A DNA stretch of 46,809 nucleotides, from NCBI GenBank assembly GCA_012839215.1, contig DUNV01000096.1, positions 1 to 46,809 of the forward strand. The letters run 5' to 3'. Origin of the DNA: Bacillota bacterium. Its GTDB lineage: Bacteria > Bacillota > Dethiobacteria > DTU022 > UBA8154. Below the pieces are notes generated by a model. That model made no database searches. It saw nothing but the letters and a program-made list of their open reading frames with translations, and had not been told where the DNA came from. Of this stretch, positions 1 through 9,145 are shown in pieces. Both the position numbers and the translations under genes were made by a program. Numbering within the stretch: the stretch's first letter is position 1; each line of letters begins with the position of its first letter.

Positions 1-96
1 GTCAAAGGGGCGGCCGGGCAGGCTATCCAGAATATGAATCTGATGTTCGGATTACCCGAGGAACAGGGATTGGAAAGTGTTCCCCTTAGGCCATAG
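1..96 (+). CDS. argC: N-acetyl-gamma-glutamyl-phosphate reductase, C-terminal end (partial)
   Basis: The window opens inside a reading frame that ends at the TAG at 94-96. The 31 visible residues include the segment [19 protein letters not shown], which matches the conserved C-terminal end of ArgC (NADPH-dependent reduction of N-acetylglutamyl phosphate to the semialdehyde, third step of arginine synthesis). It lies 27 bases upstream of argJ in the usual argCJBD order. The call rests on this tail plus synteny. The catalytic Cys lies outside the window. Confidence 0.88.
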   Translation, partial: VKGAAGQAIQNMNLMFGLPEEQGLESVPLRP

Positions 97-123
97 GTTT
101 AGGCAGGAAGGTGGAAATAGTTG

Positions 124-1344
124 ATGGAAATAGAACTAAAGAAAATCGAAGGTGGCATTACTGCCATTTCAGGTGTCAAGGCAGCAGGAATAAGTTCCGG
201 CCTTAAAAAAAATAGCGGGAAGGATCTGGCGTTGGTTTATCTACCCTATCCCGCCCCTTGTGCCGGTGTCTTTACTACTAATGCATTCAAGGCGGCTCCC
301 TTGCAAGTTACAGAAAAACGCCTAAAAGATCCGGTCAGGGCCCTTATTGTCAACAGCGGAAATGCCAATGCCTGCACAGGTGATCGGGGACTTGAGGATG
401 CCCGGGAAACAGCAAGGATTGTGGCAAATTGCTTGAAACTCAGGCCGGAGGAAGTGCTTGTTTCCTCCACTGGTGTGATCGGGCAGTATCTGCCCATGGA
501 AAAAATTGCCCCTGGAATTGAAAAGGCTGTCTCTGCCCTTTCCCCATCCGGCGGGGGCGATGCAGCGCGTGCCATTATGACCACGGATACCTTTCCCAAG
601 GAAAGGGCCTATCTGGTTAGTCCCCGGGGGAAAGAGCATCTCTCCTTTAAAATTGCCGGGATGGCGAAGGGAGCGGGGATGATTTGCCCAGACATGGCTA
701 CCATGTTGGCCTTCCTTTTTACCGATCTGCCACTGGAAAAGGGTTTCCTACAGGATGCTCTCCGTGAGGCGGTCAGGCGTTCATTTAATGTAATCAGCGT
801 GGACGGGGATACTTCTACTAATGATATGGCACTTCTTTTTTCATGCGGCGGGGCAAAAAAGCTCCCGGAAAATGATGAAAACATCCTGAAAGAAGCATTC
901 CGCCAGGGACTTCTCCACCTTTGCCGCCAGCTTGCCATAGATCTGGTCAGGGATGGTGAAGGGGCCAGCAAAGTAATCCATCTAACCGTTAAGGGTGCAA
1001 GTGATTATGCATCAGCGCGAAAAATTGCCCGGGCAGTGTTGAATTCCCCCCTGGTTAAAACAGCCTTTTTTGGTGAGGATGCCAATTGGGGGCGCATCAT
1101 TACGGCGATGGGTTATTCCGGGGTAGATTTTAAACCCCATCTAGTGGATGTTTTTCTTGGTGATCTGCAGGTTGCCGCGGCAGGCAAAGGCCTGGCCTTT
1201 GATGAAGAGCGGGCCCGGGAAATTTTGCATAAAACCGAGATTTACGTTCTAGTCCGCCTGCACATGGGCAACGAGGAACTCGCTGCCTGGGGGTGCGACC
1301 TCAGCTATGATTATATTAAGATTAATAGTTCCTATAGAAGTTAG
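124..1344 (+). CDS. argJ: Bifunctional glutamate N-acetyltransferase / ornithine acetyltransferase ArgJ
   Basis: ArgJ moves the acetyl group from N-acetylornithine to glutamate, giving ornithine and recycling N-acetylglutamate. Bifunctional members can also use acetyl-CoA. The protein is full length (about 406 residues). It carries the self-cleavage site MATMLAFLFTD, where Thr193 becomes the N-terminal nucleophile of the beta chain, and the oxyanion-hole segment SSTGVIG near residues 114-120. An ATG at 124 with GGAAGGTGG at 106-114 is preferred; the TTG at 121 is a possible start three bases earlier. The gene sits between argC and argB, and its presence implies the cyclic acetyl pathway. Whether it is bifunctional or only an ornithine acetyltransferase cannot be read from the sequence. 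Confidence 0.96.
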   Translation: MEIELKKIEGGITAISGVKAAGISSGLKKNSGKDLALVYLPYPAPCAGVFTTNAFKAAPLQVTEKRLKDPVRALIVNSGNANACTGDRGLEDARETARIVANCLKLRPEEVLVSSTGVIGQYLPMEKIAPGIEKAVSALSPSGGGDAARAIMTTDTFPKERAYLVSPRGKEHLSFKIAGMAKGAGMICPDMATMLAFLFTDLPLEKGFLQDALREAVRRSFNVISVDGDTSTNDMALLFSCGGAKKLPENDENILKEAFRQGLLHLCRQLAIDLVRDGEGASKVIHLTVKGASDYASARKIARAVLNSPLVKTAFFGEDANWGRIITAMGYSGVDFKPHLVDVFLGDLQVAAAGKGLAFDEERAREILHKTEIYVLVRLHMGNEELAAWGCDLSYDYIKINSSYRS

Positions 1345-1355
1345 AGGTGGTTGGT

Positions 1356-2255
1356 ATGCTAAAAAAAGATATGGATACCTTGATAGCCAAGGCCGATGTC
1401 CTTATCGAGGCTCTGCCCTATATCCGTACCTTTGCCGGTAAGACCTTCGTGATCAAGTACGGCGGGCAGGCCATGGTTAGCGATGATCTAAAAAACTCCG
1501 TTGCCCAGGATATCGTCTTGCTAAAGTTTATTGGTATTAACCCCATAATTGTCCATGGTGGGGGAAAGGAAATTACGGAGATAACGGAACGTTTTGGGAA
1601 GAAAACTGAATTTGTAGCGGGGCTACGGGTTACCGATCAGGAAACAATGGAGCTTGCTGAGATGGTGCTGGTAGGCAAAGTTAATACGGAACTGGTCAAG
1701 CTGTTGAACCGGCATGGAGGCAAGGGAGTTGGGTTAAATGGCAAAGACAGTAACCTGTTGGTTGCCAGGAGAATGCCCCCGGCCAGGATCATCAAAGATG
1801 GGGAGGAAAGTTTTGTGGATCTGGGCTATGTGGGGGATCTGGTCAGGGTGAATCCGGAGGTGATTCAAAATTTGAGCCGAAACGATTATATTCCGGTTAT
1901 CTCTTCCATCGGAGTCAGCCGGGAGGGGGAGGGGTTGAATATCAATGCGGATCATGTCGCCGGTGAGCTGGCGGCTGCCCTGCGGGCGGAAAAATTAATC
2001 CTTCTGACCGATGTGGAAGGTATTTCCACCCGGCAGGGGGATAGCTCCGGTCTTATTTCATCTTTGCACCGCCAAAAAGCCCGGGAAATGATCGCCACCG
2101 GGGAAATATCTGCAGGGATGATCCCCAAAGTGGAGGCCTGTATCAAGGCGCTTAATAATAATGTACGCCGCACGCACATTATCGATGGCCGCCTTAGCCA
2201 CTCGCTTTTGCTGGAAATATTTACGGATGAAGGGATCGGCACAATGGTTTTGTAA
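1356..2255 (+). CDS. argB: Acetylglutamate kinase ArgB
   Basis: ArgB phosphorylates N-acetylglutamate with ATP, the second step of arginine synthesis and a common point of arginine feedback. The amino acid kinase fold is shown by VIKYGGQAM (residues 32-40) and VHGGGKEI (66-73), the glycine-rich nucleotide and substrate loops. A C-terminal part has ISAGMIPKVEAC, typical of the family. The extended N-terminal helix (about residues 1-25) resembles arginine-sensitive hexameric enzymes, which is an inference. The frame could open at GTG 1347, but GAGGTGG at 1344-1350 would overlap that codon and is correctly spaced for ATG 1356. Confidence 0.96.
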   Translation: MLKKDMDTLIAKADVLIEALPYIRTFAGKTFVIKYGGQAMVSDDLKNSVAQDIVLLKFIGINPIIVHGGGKEITEITERFGKKTEFVAGLRVTDQETMELAEMVLVGKVNTELVKLLNRHGGKGVGLNGKDSNLLVARRMPPARIIKDGEESFVDLGYVGDLVRVNPEVIQNLSRNDYIPVISSIGVSREGEGLNINADHVAGELAAALRAEKLILLTDVEGISTRQGDSSGLISSLHRQKAREMIATGEISAGMIPKVEACIKALNNNVRRTHIIDGRLSHSLLLEIFTDEGIGTMVL

Positions 2256-2341
2256 ACTGCTTAGGGAACCGGGGATGAAGATGACAGGTTACCGACATTA
2301 GGTGGTTATTTTTTATTCCTGTTTCGGAAGGAGAGAAAAAA

Positions 2342-3547
2342 GTGCTGCAAGAAGAAGAACGGAAATATATCATTAATACCTATAACCGGCAAAAGGGGGC
2401 GACCCCCCTACTGGTAAGGGGGCAGGGTTCCCGTGTTTGGGATGAAAATGGCAAGGAGTACCTGGATTTTGTCGGCGGGATAGCGGTTAATGCCCTGGGG
2501 CATTGCTACCCACCCATCCTTGAGGCAGTCTCTAGGCAGATGGAAAAAATTATCCATACCTCCAACCTATATTATTCTGAACCCCAGGTAGAGCTGGCCC
2601 GGATGCTGGTGGAAAATTCGCCGGCCGGGAAAGTTTTTTTTGCCAACAGCGGGGCAGAGGCCAACGAGGCGGCTATCAAGCTGGCGCGCAAGTACACAAA
2701 GCAACGCTTTGGGCGGGAACGCTATGAGATCGTTACGGCCCTGGATTCCTTCCATGGACGTACCCTGGCTACTATTACGGCAACGGGGCAGGAAAAATTT
2801 CACCGCGGTTTCGAACCTTTGGTTCCGGGTTTTCGCTATGCCCGTTTTAATGATTTAAATTCGTTCCGTGCCCAGATTAATTCCTATACATGCGCTATCA
2901 TGGTCGAACCGGTTCAGGGTGAAGGGGGGATCCATGTTGCCACGCCGGAATTTCTGCAGGGATTGCGCAGGCTTTGTGATGAACACAATCTCCTGCTAAT
3001 TTTTGACGAGATCCAATGCGGCATGGGGCGCACGGGAAAATTGTTTGCTTTTGAACATTACCATGTAGTTCCTGACATTTTTACCCTGGCTAAGGCACTG
3101 GGGGGAGGGTTGCCCATAGGGGCGATGCTATGCACAGAAGAAGTTGCTGGGGGGTTTTCCCCGGGCGATCATGCCTCAACGTTTGGCGGCAATCCGGTGG
3201 CCTGTGCTGCAGCGACAGCTGCAGTAGGGACCCTTTTAAATGAAGGTTTTCTGGAACTTGTCCGGCAAAATAGCGCCTTTTTGCTGGGTGAACTGGAAAG
3301 ACTGCAAGGAATTTTTCCTGGCTTAATCAAGGAGATCCGCGGCAAAGGATTCATGCTGGGCCTGGAAATTGGCAGTGAGGCCGTAGAAATCCGGATGCAT
3401 TGCCAGGATCGGGGGCTTTTGATTAATTGCATCGGGGGCGAAGTTTTACGCCTGCTGCCTCCACTAAATACAAAGAAGGATGAACTAGTAGCTGCCCTGG
3501 GGATCCTTGAGGGGGTCTTACAAGATTGGGTCGGCAAAAATGCTTAA
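2342..3547 (+). CDS. argD: Acetylornithine aminotransferase ArgD
   Basis: This PLP-dependent class III aminotransferase converts N-acetylglutamate semialdehyde and glutamate to N-acetylornithine. The 401-residue product is standard length. It shows the NSGAEANEAAIKLARK segment (102-117), the FDEIQCGMGRTG motif (221-232) with the cofactor-binding Asp, and the Schiff-base lysine K251 in LAKALGGGLPIG. Translation starts at GTG 2342 behind GGAAGGAGAG at 2326-2335. An 86-base spacer after argB holds no recognised signal. ArgD enzymes often also act on succinyl-diaminopimelate semialdehyde, which cannot be judged here. Confidence 0.95.
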   Translation: MLQEEERKYIINTYNRQKGATPLLVRGQGSRVWDENGKEYLDFVGGIAVNALGHCYPPILEAVSRQMEKIIHTSNLYYSEPQVELARMLVENSPAGKVFFANSGAEANEAAIKLARKYTKQRFGRERYEIVTALDSFHGRTLATITATGQEKFHRGFEPLVPGFRYARFNDLNSFRAQINSYTCAIMVEPVQGEGGIHVATPEFLQGLRRLCDEHNLLLIFDEIQCGMGRTGKLFAFEHYHVVPDIFTLAKALGGGLPIGAMLCTEEVAGGFSPGDHASTFGGNPVACAAATAAVGTLLNEGFLELVRQNSAFLLGELERLQGIFPGLIKEIRGKGFMLGLEIGSEAVEIRMHCQDRGLLINCIGGEVLRLLPPLNTKKDELVAALGILEGVLQDWVGKNA

Positions 3548-3604
3548 TATAGCAGGGGTTTTTGCCGCTGGGTCATCACCAAATATTTCTTTGAATGGGG
3601 GGGG

Positions 3605-4552
3605 TTGCATTTGAACAATTTGTACGGGCGTCATTGTTTGACCTTGCAAGATTTTTCCGCGGAAGAGATGAACCAGATACTTGGTATGGCCGCTGGCTTA
3701 AAAGATAAACAGAGTAAGGGTGTCACCCACCAGCTGCTGGCCGGCAAAACCCTGGCTATGATCTTTCAGAAACCTTCTACACGGACGAGGGTTTCCTTTG
3801 AAGTGGGGATGTGGCAACTTGGGGGCATGGCCCTTTTTCTCAGCAGCCAGGAATTGCAGATGGGCAGGGGCGAACCTATCAAGGATACCGCGGCGGTCCT
3901 TTCCCGTTATGTGGACGGGATCATGATTCGCACCTTCGATCATGAGGAGGTGGAGGAACTGGCCCTGCATGCATCTGTGCCGGTTATTAATGGCCTGACG
4001 GACCTTTTGCATCCCTGCCAGGTACTGGCCGACCTGATGACTATTAAAGAAAGGTTTGGCCGTCTTAAAGGGATTAAACTGGCTTACTTAGGCGATGGCA
4101 ACAATGTGGCGCATTCCCTGATGCTCGGCTGTACAAAAATGGGCCTGGATGTGGCAGTTGGGGCTCCGCCGGGCTACCTGCCCAATGCCCGGATCGAGGA
4201 GAAGGCCCGTGGCAATACTTTGGAATCGGGCAGCAGGCTCCTGATTACTTCCGATCCTTTGCAGGCAGTGGAGAATGCTGATGTAATTTATACCGATGTT
4301 TGGGCCAGCATGGGACAGGAGGCGGAAAAGCAGGCACGCCGGGAAGTTTTTAGTTCTTATCAGGTAAACAGCGGAATATTGGACATGGCAGCCCCTGGTG
4401 CCGTAATTATGCACTGTCTCCCAGCCTATCGAGGCGAGGAAATCAGCAGCGAAGTTCTGGATGGAGAGCGCTCCATCGTGCTGGAACAGGCCGAAAACCG
4501 CCTTCATGCCCAGAAGGGGTTAATGGCTCTGCTCATCGGGGAAAATCTATAA
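3605..4552 (+). CDS. argF: Ornithine carbamoyltransferase ArgF
   Basis: The enzyme joins ornithine and carbamoyl phosphate to give citrulline. All family signatures are present: carbamoyl-phosphate loop STRTR (58-62), HPCQ (136-139), the ornithine-binding DVWASMG (231-237) and HCLP (270-273) followed by YRGEEIS. Length (315 residues) is normal for an anabolic enzyme. The start is TTG 3605 after a run of G at about 3597-3604; a second TTG at 3611 is possible. Its place between argD and argG supports a biosynthetic rather than a catabolic (arcB) role. Confidence 0.95.
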   Translation: MHLNNLYGRHCLTLQDFSAEEMNQILGMAAGLKDKQSKGVTHQLLAGKTLAMIFQKPSTRTRVSFEVGMWQLGGMALFLSSQELQMGRGEPIKDTAAVLSRYVDGIMIRTFDHEEVEELALHASVPVINGLTDLLHPCQVLADLMTIKERFGRLKGIKLAYLGDGNNVAHSLMLGCTKMGLDVAVGAPPGYLPNARIEEKARGNTLESGSRLLITSDPLQAVENADVIYTDVWASMGQEAEKQARREVFSSYQVNSGILDMAAPGAVIMHCLPAYRGEEISSEVLDGERSIVLEQAENRLHAQKGLMALLIGENL

Positions 4553-4577
4553 TAAAATTGGAAAGGATGGAAAATGC

Positions 4578-5801
4578 ATGGCTAAAGTGATCCTTGCTTA
4601 TTCAGGGGGAGTAGATACCTCTATTATTGTCAAGTGGCTCAAGGAAAAGTACGACTATGAGGTCATTGCCTTTGCCGGGGATGTGGGGCAGGGCAGCGGG
4701 GAGCTTGATGGTCTGGAGGAAAAGGCGCTGGCCACCGGTGCCAGTAAAGCCTATATTGCCGATCTGCGGCAGGAATTTTTGGAGCAATTTGCTTTTCCCA
4801 TGTTACAGTCTGGTGCGCTTTATGAGGGCAGATATTACAACGGGACGGCGATCGCCAGGCCCATTATTGCCCGCGCCATGGTACAGGCAGCCCTCAAGGA
4901 GGGGGCCGAGGCCGTGGCACATGGTGCCACCGGGAAAGGTAATGATCAGGTGCGCTTTGAACTGACGGTAAAGGCCCTGGCGCCCCACCTAAAAATAATA
5001 GCGCCCTGGCGTATCTGGGATATCCGCTCCCGCAAGGATGCCATCGCCTATGCTGAAAAGGCGGGGATACCCATCCCTGTGACGGTGGAAAAACCATACA
5101 GCATGGATCGTAACCTTTGGCACATTAGCTATGAGGGGGGCGTTCTGGAGGACCCGACCAATGAACCCCTGGAGGAAATGTTTTTACTGACCCGTTCCCC
5201 GGAAGATGCTCCTGATCAGCCCACGAAGGTAAGAATTACTTTTGAAAAGGGTGTTCCCGTGGCCCTAAATGGGAAAACCATGGGCAGTATTGAACTAATG
5301 GAAACGGCCAACAGGATTGCCGGGGAAAATGCTATCGGCCGGGCAGATCTGGTAGAAAACCGTCTGGTGGGAATGAAATCGAGAGGCGTTTACGAAACCC
5401 CTGGGGGGACCCTCCTTTATTTTGCCCATAAGGAACTGGAACAACTGACTCTCGATCGGGATACGATGCATTTCAAAGAAATCGTGGCGGCCAGGTACGC
5501 TGAGGTAGTATATTACGGCCTTTGGTATACTCCCCTGCGCAAGGCCCTCGATGCCTTTATTAAAAGCACACAGGAAACAGTAAGCGGAGAAGTTGAGCTT
5601 AAACTTTACAAGGGTAATATAACGGTGCTCAGTAAGAGTTCCCCGTTTTCCCTCTACCATCCTGATCTGGCCACCTTTGATGAGGATGATCTCTACGATC
5701 AGAAGGATGCCGGGGGATTTATCAACCTTTTTGGTTTGCCGCTGACAGTTGATGGAATGCTGCGGCAAACCTGGAAAGAAGAGTTAGAAAAAGGTAAGTG
5801 A
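4578..5801 (+). CDS. argG: Argininosuccinate synthase ArgG
   Basis: ArgG condenses citrulline and aspartate with ATP (AMP-forming). The N-terminal PP-loop is SGGVDTS at residues 9-15; most bacterial enzymes have Leu where this one has Val, a variant also found in some other bacterial ArgG. Further motifs are [11 protein letters not shown] and [12 protein letters not shown]. At 407 residues it is full length. The ATG at 4578 follows GGAAAGGATGG. The stop codon lies just upstream of the argH start, so the two are likely translationally coupled. Confidence 0.96.
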   Translation: MAKVILAYSGGVDTSIIVKWLKEKYDYEVIAFAGDVGQGSGELDGLEEKALATGASKAYIADLRQEFLEQFAFPMLQSGALYEGRYYNGTAIARPIIARAMVQAALKEGAEAVAHGATGKGNDQVRFELTVKALAPHLKIIAPWRIWDIRSRKDAIAYAEKAGIPIPVTVEKPYSMDRNLWHISYEGGVLEDPTNEPLEEMFLLTRSPEDAPDQPTKVRITFEKGVPVALNGKTMGSIELMETANRIAGENAIGRADLVENRLVGMKSRGVYETPGGTLLYFAHKELEQLTLDRDTMHFKEIVAARYAEVVYYGLWYTPLRKALDAFIKSTQETVSGEVELKLYKGNITVLSKSSPFSLYHPDLATFDEDDLYDQKDAGGFINLFGLPLTVDGMLRQTWKEELEKGK

Positions 5802-5806
5802 TCACG

Positions 5807-7210
5807 ATGGGATATGAATCGGATAAACCCTGGGGTGGCAGATTCAAGGAACCTCTGGACAAGAAAGCCGAGGCCTTCGGTGCCTCTATACATTTCGATC
5901 GCCGGCTGGCCCAGGAGGATATTAAAGGCAGCATCGCCCACTGTTCTATGCTGGTAAAGAAAGGTATTCTTACCTCCGGGGAAGGGGAAAAAATTATCGA
6001 AGGCCTTCAAGAGATCAAAAAAGAGATCTTAGATGGGAAATTTATTTTCGATCCTTCTCTCGAAGATATTCATATGAATATCGAAAAAAGGCTGACGGAA
6101 AAGATCGGGCCACTGGGCGGGAAATTACACACCGGGCGCAGCCGTAACGATCAGGTTGCCCTGGATATGCATCTTTATGTAAAAAAAGAGGCCCGGGAAA
6201 TAGAACGGTCCATTATCTTGTTGCAACAGGTTTTACTTGAACTGGCAGAAAAATATTTAGATATCATTTTCCCGGGCTACACCCATTTGCAAAGGGCACA
6301 GCCTATCCTTTTTTCCCACCATCTCATGGCTTACTTTTGGATGCTGCAAAGAGATCGGCAGCGGTTTGTTGAAACATACCAGCGGGCTGATATGATGCCC
6401 CTCGGTGCAGGGGCTCTCAGTGGGACGGGTTTTCCCATCGATCGGGAGGAAGTTGCCTCCAGCCTGGATTTTGGTAACCTCTATGAAAACAGCATGGATG
6501 CGGTCAGCGATCGGGATTTTGTACTTGATTTCCTTTACAGTTCATCCCTGGTGATGATGCATCTTAGCCGCCTGAGCGAGGAGCTGGTGCTCTGGTCCAC
6601 CCGGGAATTTTCTTTTATTGAACTGGGGGATGCCTTTACGACGGGCAGCAGCATGATGCCGCAGAAAAAAAACCCCGATATTCCCGAACTGGCCAGGGGA
6701 AAAACGGGTAGGGTTTATGGGAACCTGCTGGCCCTTTTGGTGGTCCTTAAGGGCTTGCCCCTGGCCTATAACAAAGATATGCAGGAGGATAAGGAACCCC
6801 TCTTCGATACAGTGGACACAATCAAGAATGTTCTTTCATTGTTTGCCGATATGCTACGGGGCATGACGTTGCACAAGGAGAGAATTGAGGAAAGCGTCAA
6901 AAACGATTTCTCTGTTGCCACAGAGCTGGCAGACTATCTGGCCCGCAGGGGTATTCCCTTCCGGGAGGCCCATGCCGCCGTTGGCCACCTCGTCCGCAGG
7001 GCCTTGGAATCTAAAAAATTATTGGGTGATTTCTCGGAGCAGGAACTTAATCAGGCACATCCGCTGCTAGCCCTACCGGAGGCCAGGGCACTGGCCAGCC
7101 CCTACAAAGCAGTGGAGGCCAAAAAATGCCGTGGAGGAACGGCCCCGGAAATGGTTCGGGAACAACTCCGCAGGGCCAAAGAGATTCTACAAAAGGGCAG
7201 TATTAGTTAA
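5807..7210 (+). CDS. argH: Argininosuccinate lyase ArgH
   Basis: ArgH splits argininosuccinate into arginine and fumarate, the last pathway step. It has the fumarase/aspartase superfamily signature GSSMMPQKKNPD (280-291), with the catalytic Ser loop, and HTGRSRNDQ (108-116), which binds substrate. Length (467 residues) is normal. The frame also opens at GTG 5798, which overlaps the argG stop. ATG 5807 is preferred because AAAGGT at 5790-5795 is better spaced from it, but the choice is uncertain. The gene ends the arginine operon, followed at once by a terminator. Confidence 0.95.
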   Translation: MGYESDKPWGGRFKEPLDKKAEAFGASIHFDRRLAQEDIKGSIAHCSMLVKKGILTSGEGEKIIEGLQEIKKEILDGKFIFDPSLEDIHMNIEKRLTEKIGPLGGKLHTGRSRNDQVALDMHLYVKKEAREIERSIILLQQVLLELAEKYLDIIFPGYTHLQRAQPILFSHHLMAYFWMLQRDRQRFVETYQRADMMPLGAGALSGTGFPIDREEVASSLDFGNLYENSMDAVSDRDFVLDFLYSSSLVMMHLSRLSEELVLWSTREFSFIELGDAFTTGSSMMPQKKNPDIPELARGKTGRVYGNLLALLVVLKGLPLAYNKDMQEDKEPLFDTVDTIKNVLSLFADMLRGMTLHKERIEESVKNDFSVATELADYLARRGIPFREAHAAVGHLVRRALESKKLLGDFSEQELNQAHPLLALPEARALASPYKAVEAKKCRGGTAPEMVREQLRRAKEILQKGSIS

Positions 7211-7225
7211 AAAATACTTTCATGG

Positions 7226-7265
7226 AAAAGGGAAACCCGATTTTTACCGGGTTTCCCTTTTATAT
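7226..7265 (+). terminator. Rho-independent terminator after argH
   Basis: A 14-base perfect inverted repeat (AAAAGGGAAACCCG at 7226-7239 and its complement at 7248-7261) has an 8-base loop and is rich in T on its 3' side. It lies 15 bases after the argH stop and should end the arg transcript. The A-rich left arm means it could also work in reverse, but no gene converges on it. Confidence 0.9.
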
Positions 7266-7369
7266 TAAAAATGGAATTATTGCCCGAATTTAAAGGAAGA
7301 AGATGTTTTTGTGGCGAATTATTTCCTAAGGGGATTTTTGTTCTAAATATTCTAAAAGGAAGGCCATTT

Positions 7370-8275
7370 GTGATAGTTTATTATCTGGCATTATCATTAA
7401 TTGCAGCAATGTTTTTTCTTCTTCTGGCCTGGTTGAGGCGATATTTCCTGGATATATCGTTGAAATTAATCCTTTTGCTTGTCTTTTGGGTCTACTTAAT
7501 TTCGGCCCTTTTGCCGGGATTGATGAGTTTTATGTCCCCGGTGTTTGCCCTCCCGGGAGCTTTTCTCCTAATTCTTTTGGGAAGCCAATATATTTTCATA
7601 ACATTCAATGGGAAAAGTGGATCACTATCAACAGGGGAACAGACAGAAAGTGTACATGTAGAAGATATACAGGCTGAAAAAAAATGTTTTCAGAAGGCAT
7701 TGCCACCATCGGTACGGCAAGTTGCTATGGAGGTTTACAAGCCTGGCCCCATTGTTTTATCACCTCCACTAAAACCTTTGGTATTTCCCAAGGACCCGGT
7801 GCACAATCCGGCACCGGCAAGGGAGCAACATTCTTTACCCGTAATAAATATATCAGTACAATTCGAAGGGGCGGTGTTGCCGGCAAAAGAAGATTTGGAT
7901 TTTGGGGAGTTGATTAGTGCTGCTTTCCGTGCCAAGGATGAAAAAAACTATTTACAGGCAGCAAATGTTTTTAAAACTGTTTTGGCACAGGATTTGGGTA
8001 TCTCCCCAAAAAGTCTGGTTTACAGTGAGCTGGTTTCCATTTATAAGGAAATGGGGAAGTATTTTGAGGCAGCAGTTCTCATAGAGGAATTTCTTTCAGA
8101 AAGCGGTTCACAGCTACCCCGGGCAATACGGCTACATTTTATGAAAATTGTCCGCTATCTTCTCAACCTGGACAGGCTGCTAAGAAAAACAGGGCATGCC
8201 GGCCTGCCCTTTTCGCAGGTTCCCCGCGCAATTGATGTAGAGGCGGAAAAAATCTTTTGGACTAAGGAGGAATAG
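7370..8275 (+). CDS. Uncharacterised membrane protein with TPR-like C-terminal region
   Basis: I do not recognise the family. With the GTG start at 7370 (AAAGGAAGG at 7355-7363, 6-base spacing) the product has 301 residues. The N-terminal 80 residues form about three hydrophobic segments (near 4-22, 31-50 and 55-78), then a Pro-rich linker of low conservation. The last 110 residues form helices with the pattern AFRAKDEKNYLQAANVFKTV and YKEMGKYFEAAVLIEEFL, like two or three TPR hairpins. The frame also opens at ATG 7271, but that codon abuts the arg terminator and has no ribosome site. The stop is 2 bases before the PRC-barrel gene, so the two are co-translated. TPR-type protein binding on the cytoplasmic face is an inference. 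Confidence 0.7.
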   Translation: MIVYYLALSLIAAMFFLLLAWLRRYFLDISLKLILLLVFWVYLISALLPGLMSFMSPVFALPGAFLLILLGSQYIFITFNGKSGSLSTGEQTESVHVEDIQAEKKCFQKALPPSVRQVAMEVYKPGPIVLSPPLKPLVFPKDPVHNPAPAREQHSLPVINISVQFEGAVLPAKEDLDFGELISAAFRAKDEKNYLQAANVFKTVLAQDLGISPKSLVYSELVSIYKEMGKYFEAAVLIEEFLSESGSQLPRAIRLHFMKIVRYLLNLDRLLRKTGHAGLPFSQVPRAIDVEAEKIFWTKEE

Positions 8276-8277
8276 AC

Positions 8278-9129
8278 GTGAAAAAAAGCAAGGAAATTAT
8301 TGGCTCGCCAATAATTAGTATACAGGAAGGTATACAAATTGGTGTGACCAAGGGACTAGTTATCAATCCCCAGCAAAAGAATATTGAGTTTCTACTCCTA
8401 GATGAGCCTGGTGAGGGGGAAAAGCTGAGGGGACTTTCCTACCGTTCTGCCCAGGGTGTGGGCGAATTTGCCGTCACAGTAGAGGATAGTAGCATAATAG
8501 TTGATCTAATGAAGGTTGGCATTTTAAGGGAACTGGTCCAAAAAGAAATCCACCTTCTTGGTACGAAGGTAGTTACCCGCAAGGGCAGGCTCCTGGGGGA
8601 AGTTACTGAATATGCCATCAACACGGAAACTGGGGAGCTAGCCGAGGTGTTTTTTAGCGCTAAGGGGGAAACAGAACAATCCCTGCCGGCATCATCTATA
8701 ATTACAATCGGCAAAGAAGTGCTCATTGTGGAAAACGGGGAAACAGACAAGGTTGCTGCTGACGACAACTTGCCTCCCATCGTGGAAGGTAAAGAAAATT
8801 TTGAGAGGGGAAATGACGGGTCAACTTTAAAAGGGGAAATTCCGGCAGTGGAGAAAAGTAGGATTGACCATGATTTTGCTGCCCTTTCTTCTGCGGCTGA
8901 GCGCGATTTGCTCAGATCTGAACCGCAAGGTGACTCTGATCCCACAGAAATTTTTATGCAAAGGCAAAGGCAGTACCTCATTGGTAAAACACTGTTTAAG
9001 GATTTTAAAACCGTGGATGGGGAGGTTATCGCCTGGGAAAATCAAATTATTACAGAAGAGCTCCTCGATCGTGTTTATCAACTAGGCACGCAAAAACTTA
9101 TGGAGCTGGCCATGTCGGTAAGGGATTAA
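8278..9129 (+). CDS. PRC-barrel domain protein
   Basis: The GTG start at 8278 follows AAGGAGG. The 283-residue product has two PRC-barrel-like repeats: about residues 1-80 (KEIIGSPIISIQEGIQIG, then VTKGLVINPQQKNIEFLLLD) and about 85-160 (LLGTKVVTRKGRLLGEV, then TEYAINTETGELAEVFF). A charged, low-complexity linker follows, then a C-terminal part with helical character. PRC-barrels are small beta-barrels found in RimM, photosystem H subunits and sporulation proteins of the YlmC/YmxH type. The partner here is unknown. It lies between a membrane protein and a VanW protein in one apparent operon. Confidence 0.8.
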   Translation: MKKSKEIIGSPIISIQEGIQIGVTKGLVINPQQKNIEFLLLDEPGEGEKLRGLSYRSAQGVGEFAVTVEDSSIIVDLMKVGILRELVQKEIHLLGTKVVTRKGRLLGEVTEYAINTETGELAEVFFSAKGETEQSLPASSIITIGKEVLIVENGETDKVAADDNLPPIVEGKENFERGNDGSTLKGEIPAVEKSRIDHDFAALSSAAERDLLRSEPQGDSDPTEIFMQRQRQYLIGKTLFKDFKTVDGEVIAWENQIITEELLDRVYQLGTQKLMELAMSVRD

Positions 9130-9145
9130 TTATCAGGAGCAGATT

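Noticed and set aside
8439-8981. 180-codon minus-strand frame opposite the PRC-barrel gene
   Set aside because: Ser/Thr-rich low-complexity product typical of antisense frames; the plus-strand gene has a good ribosome site.
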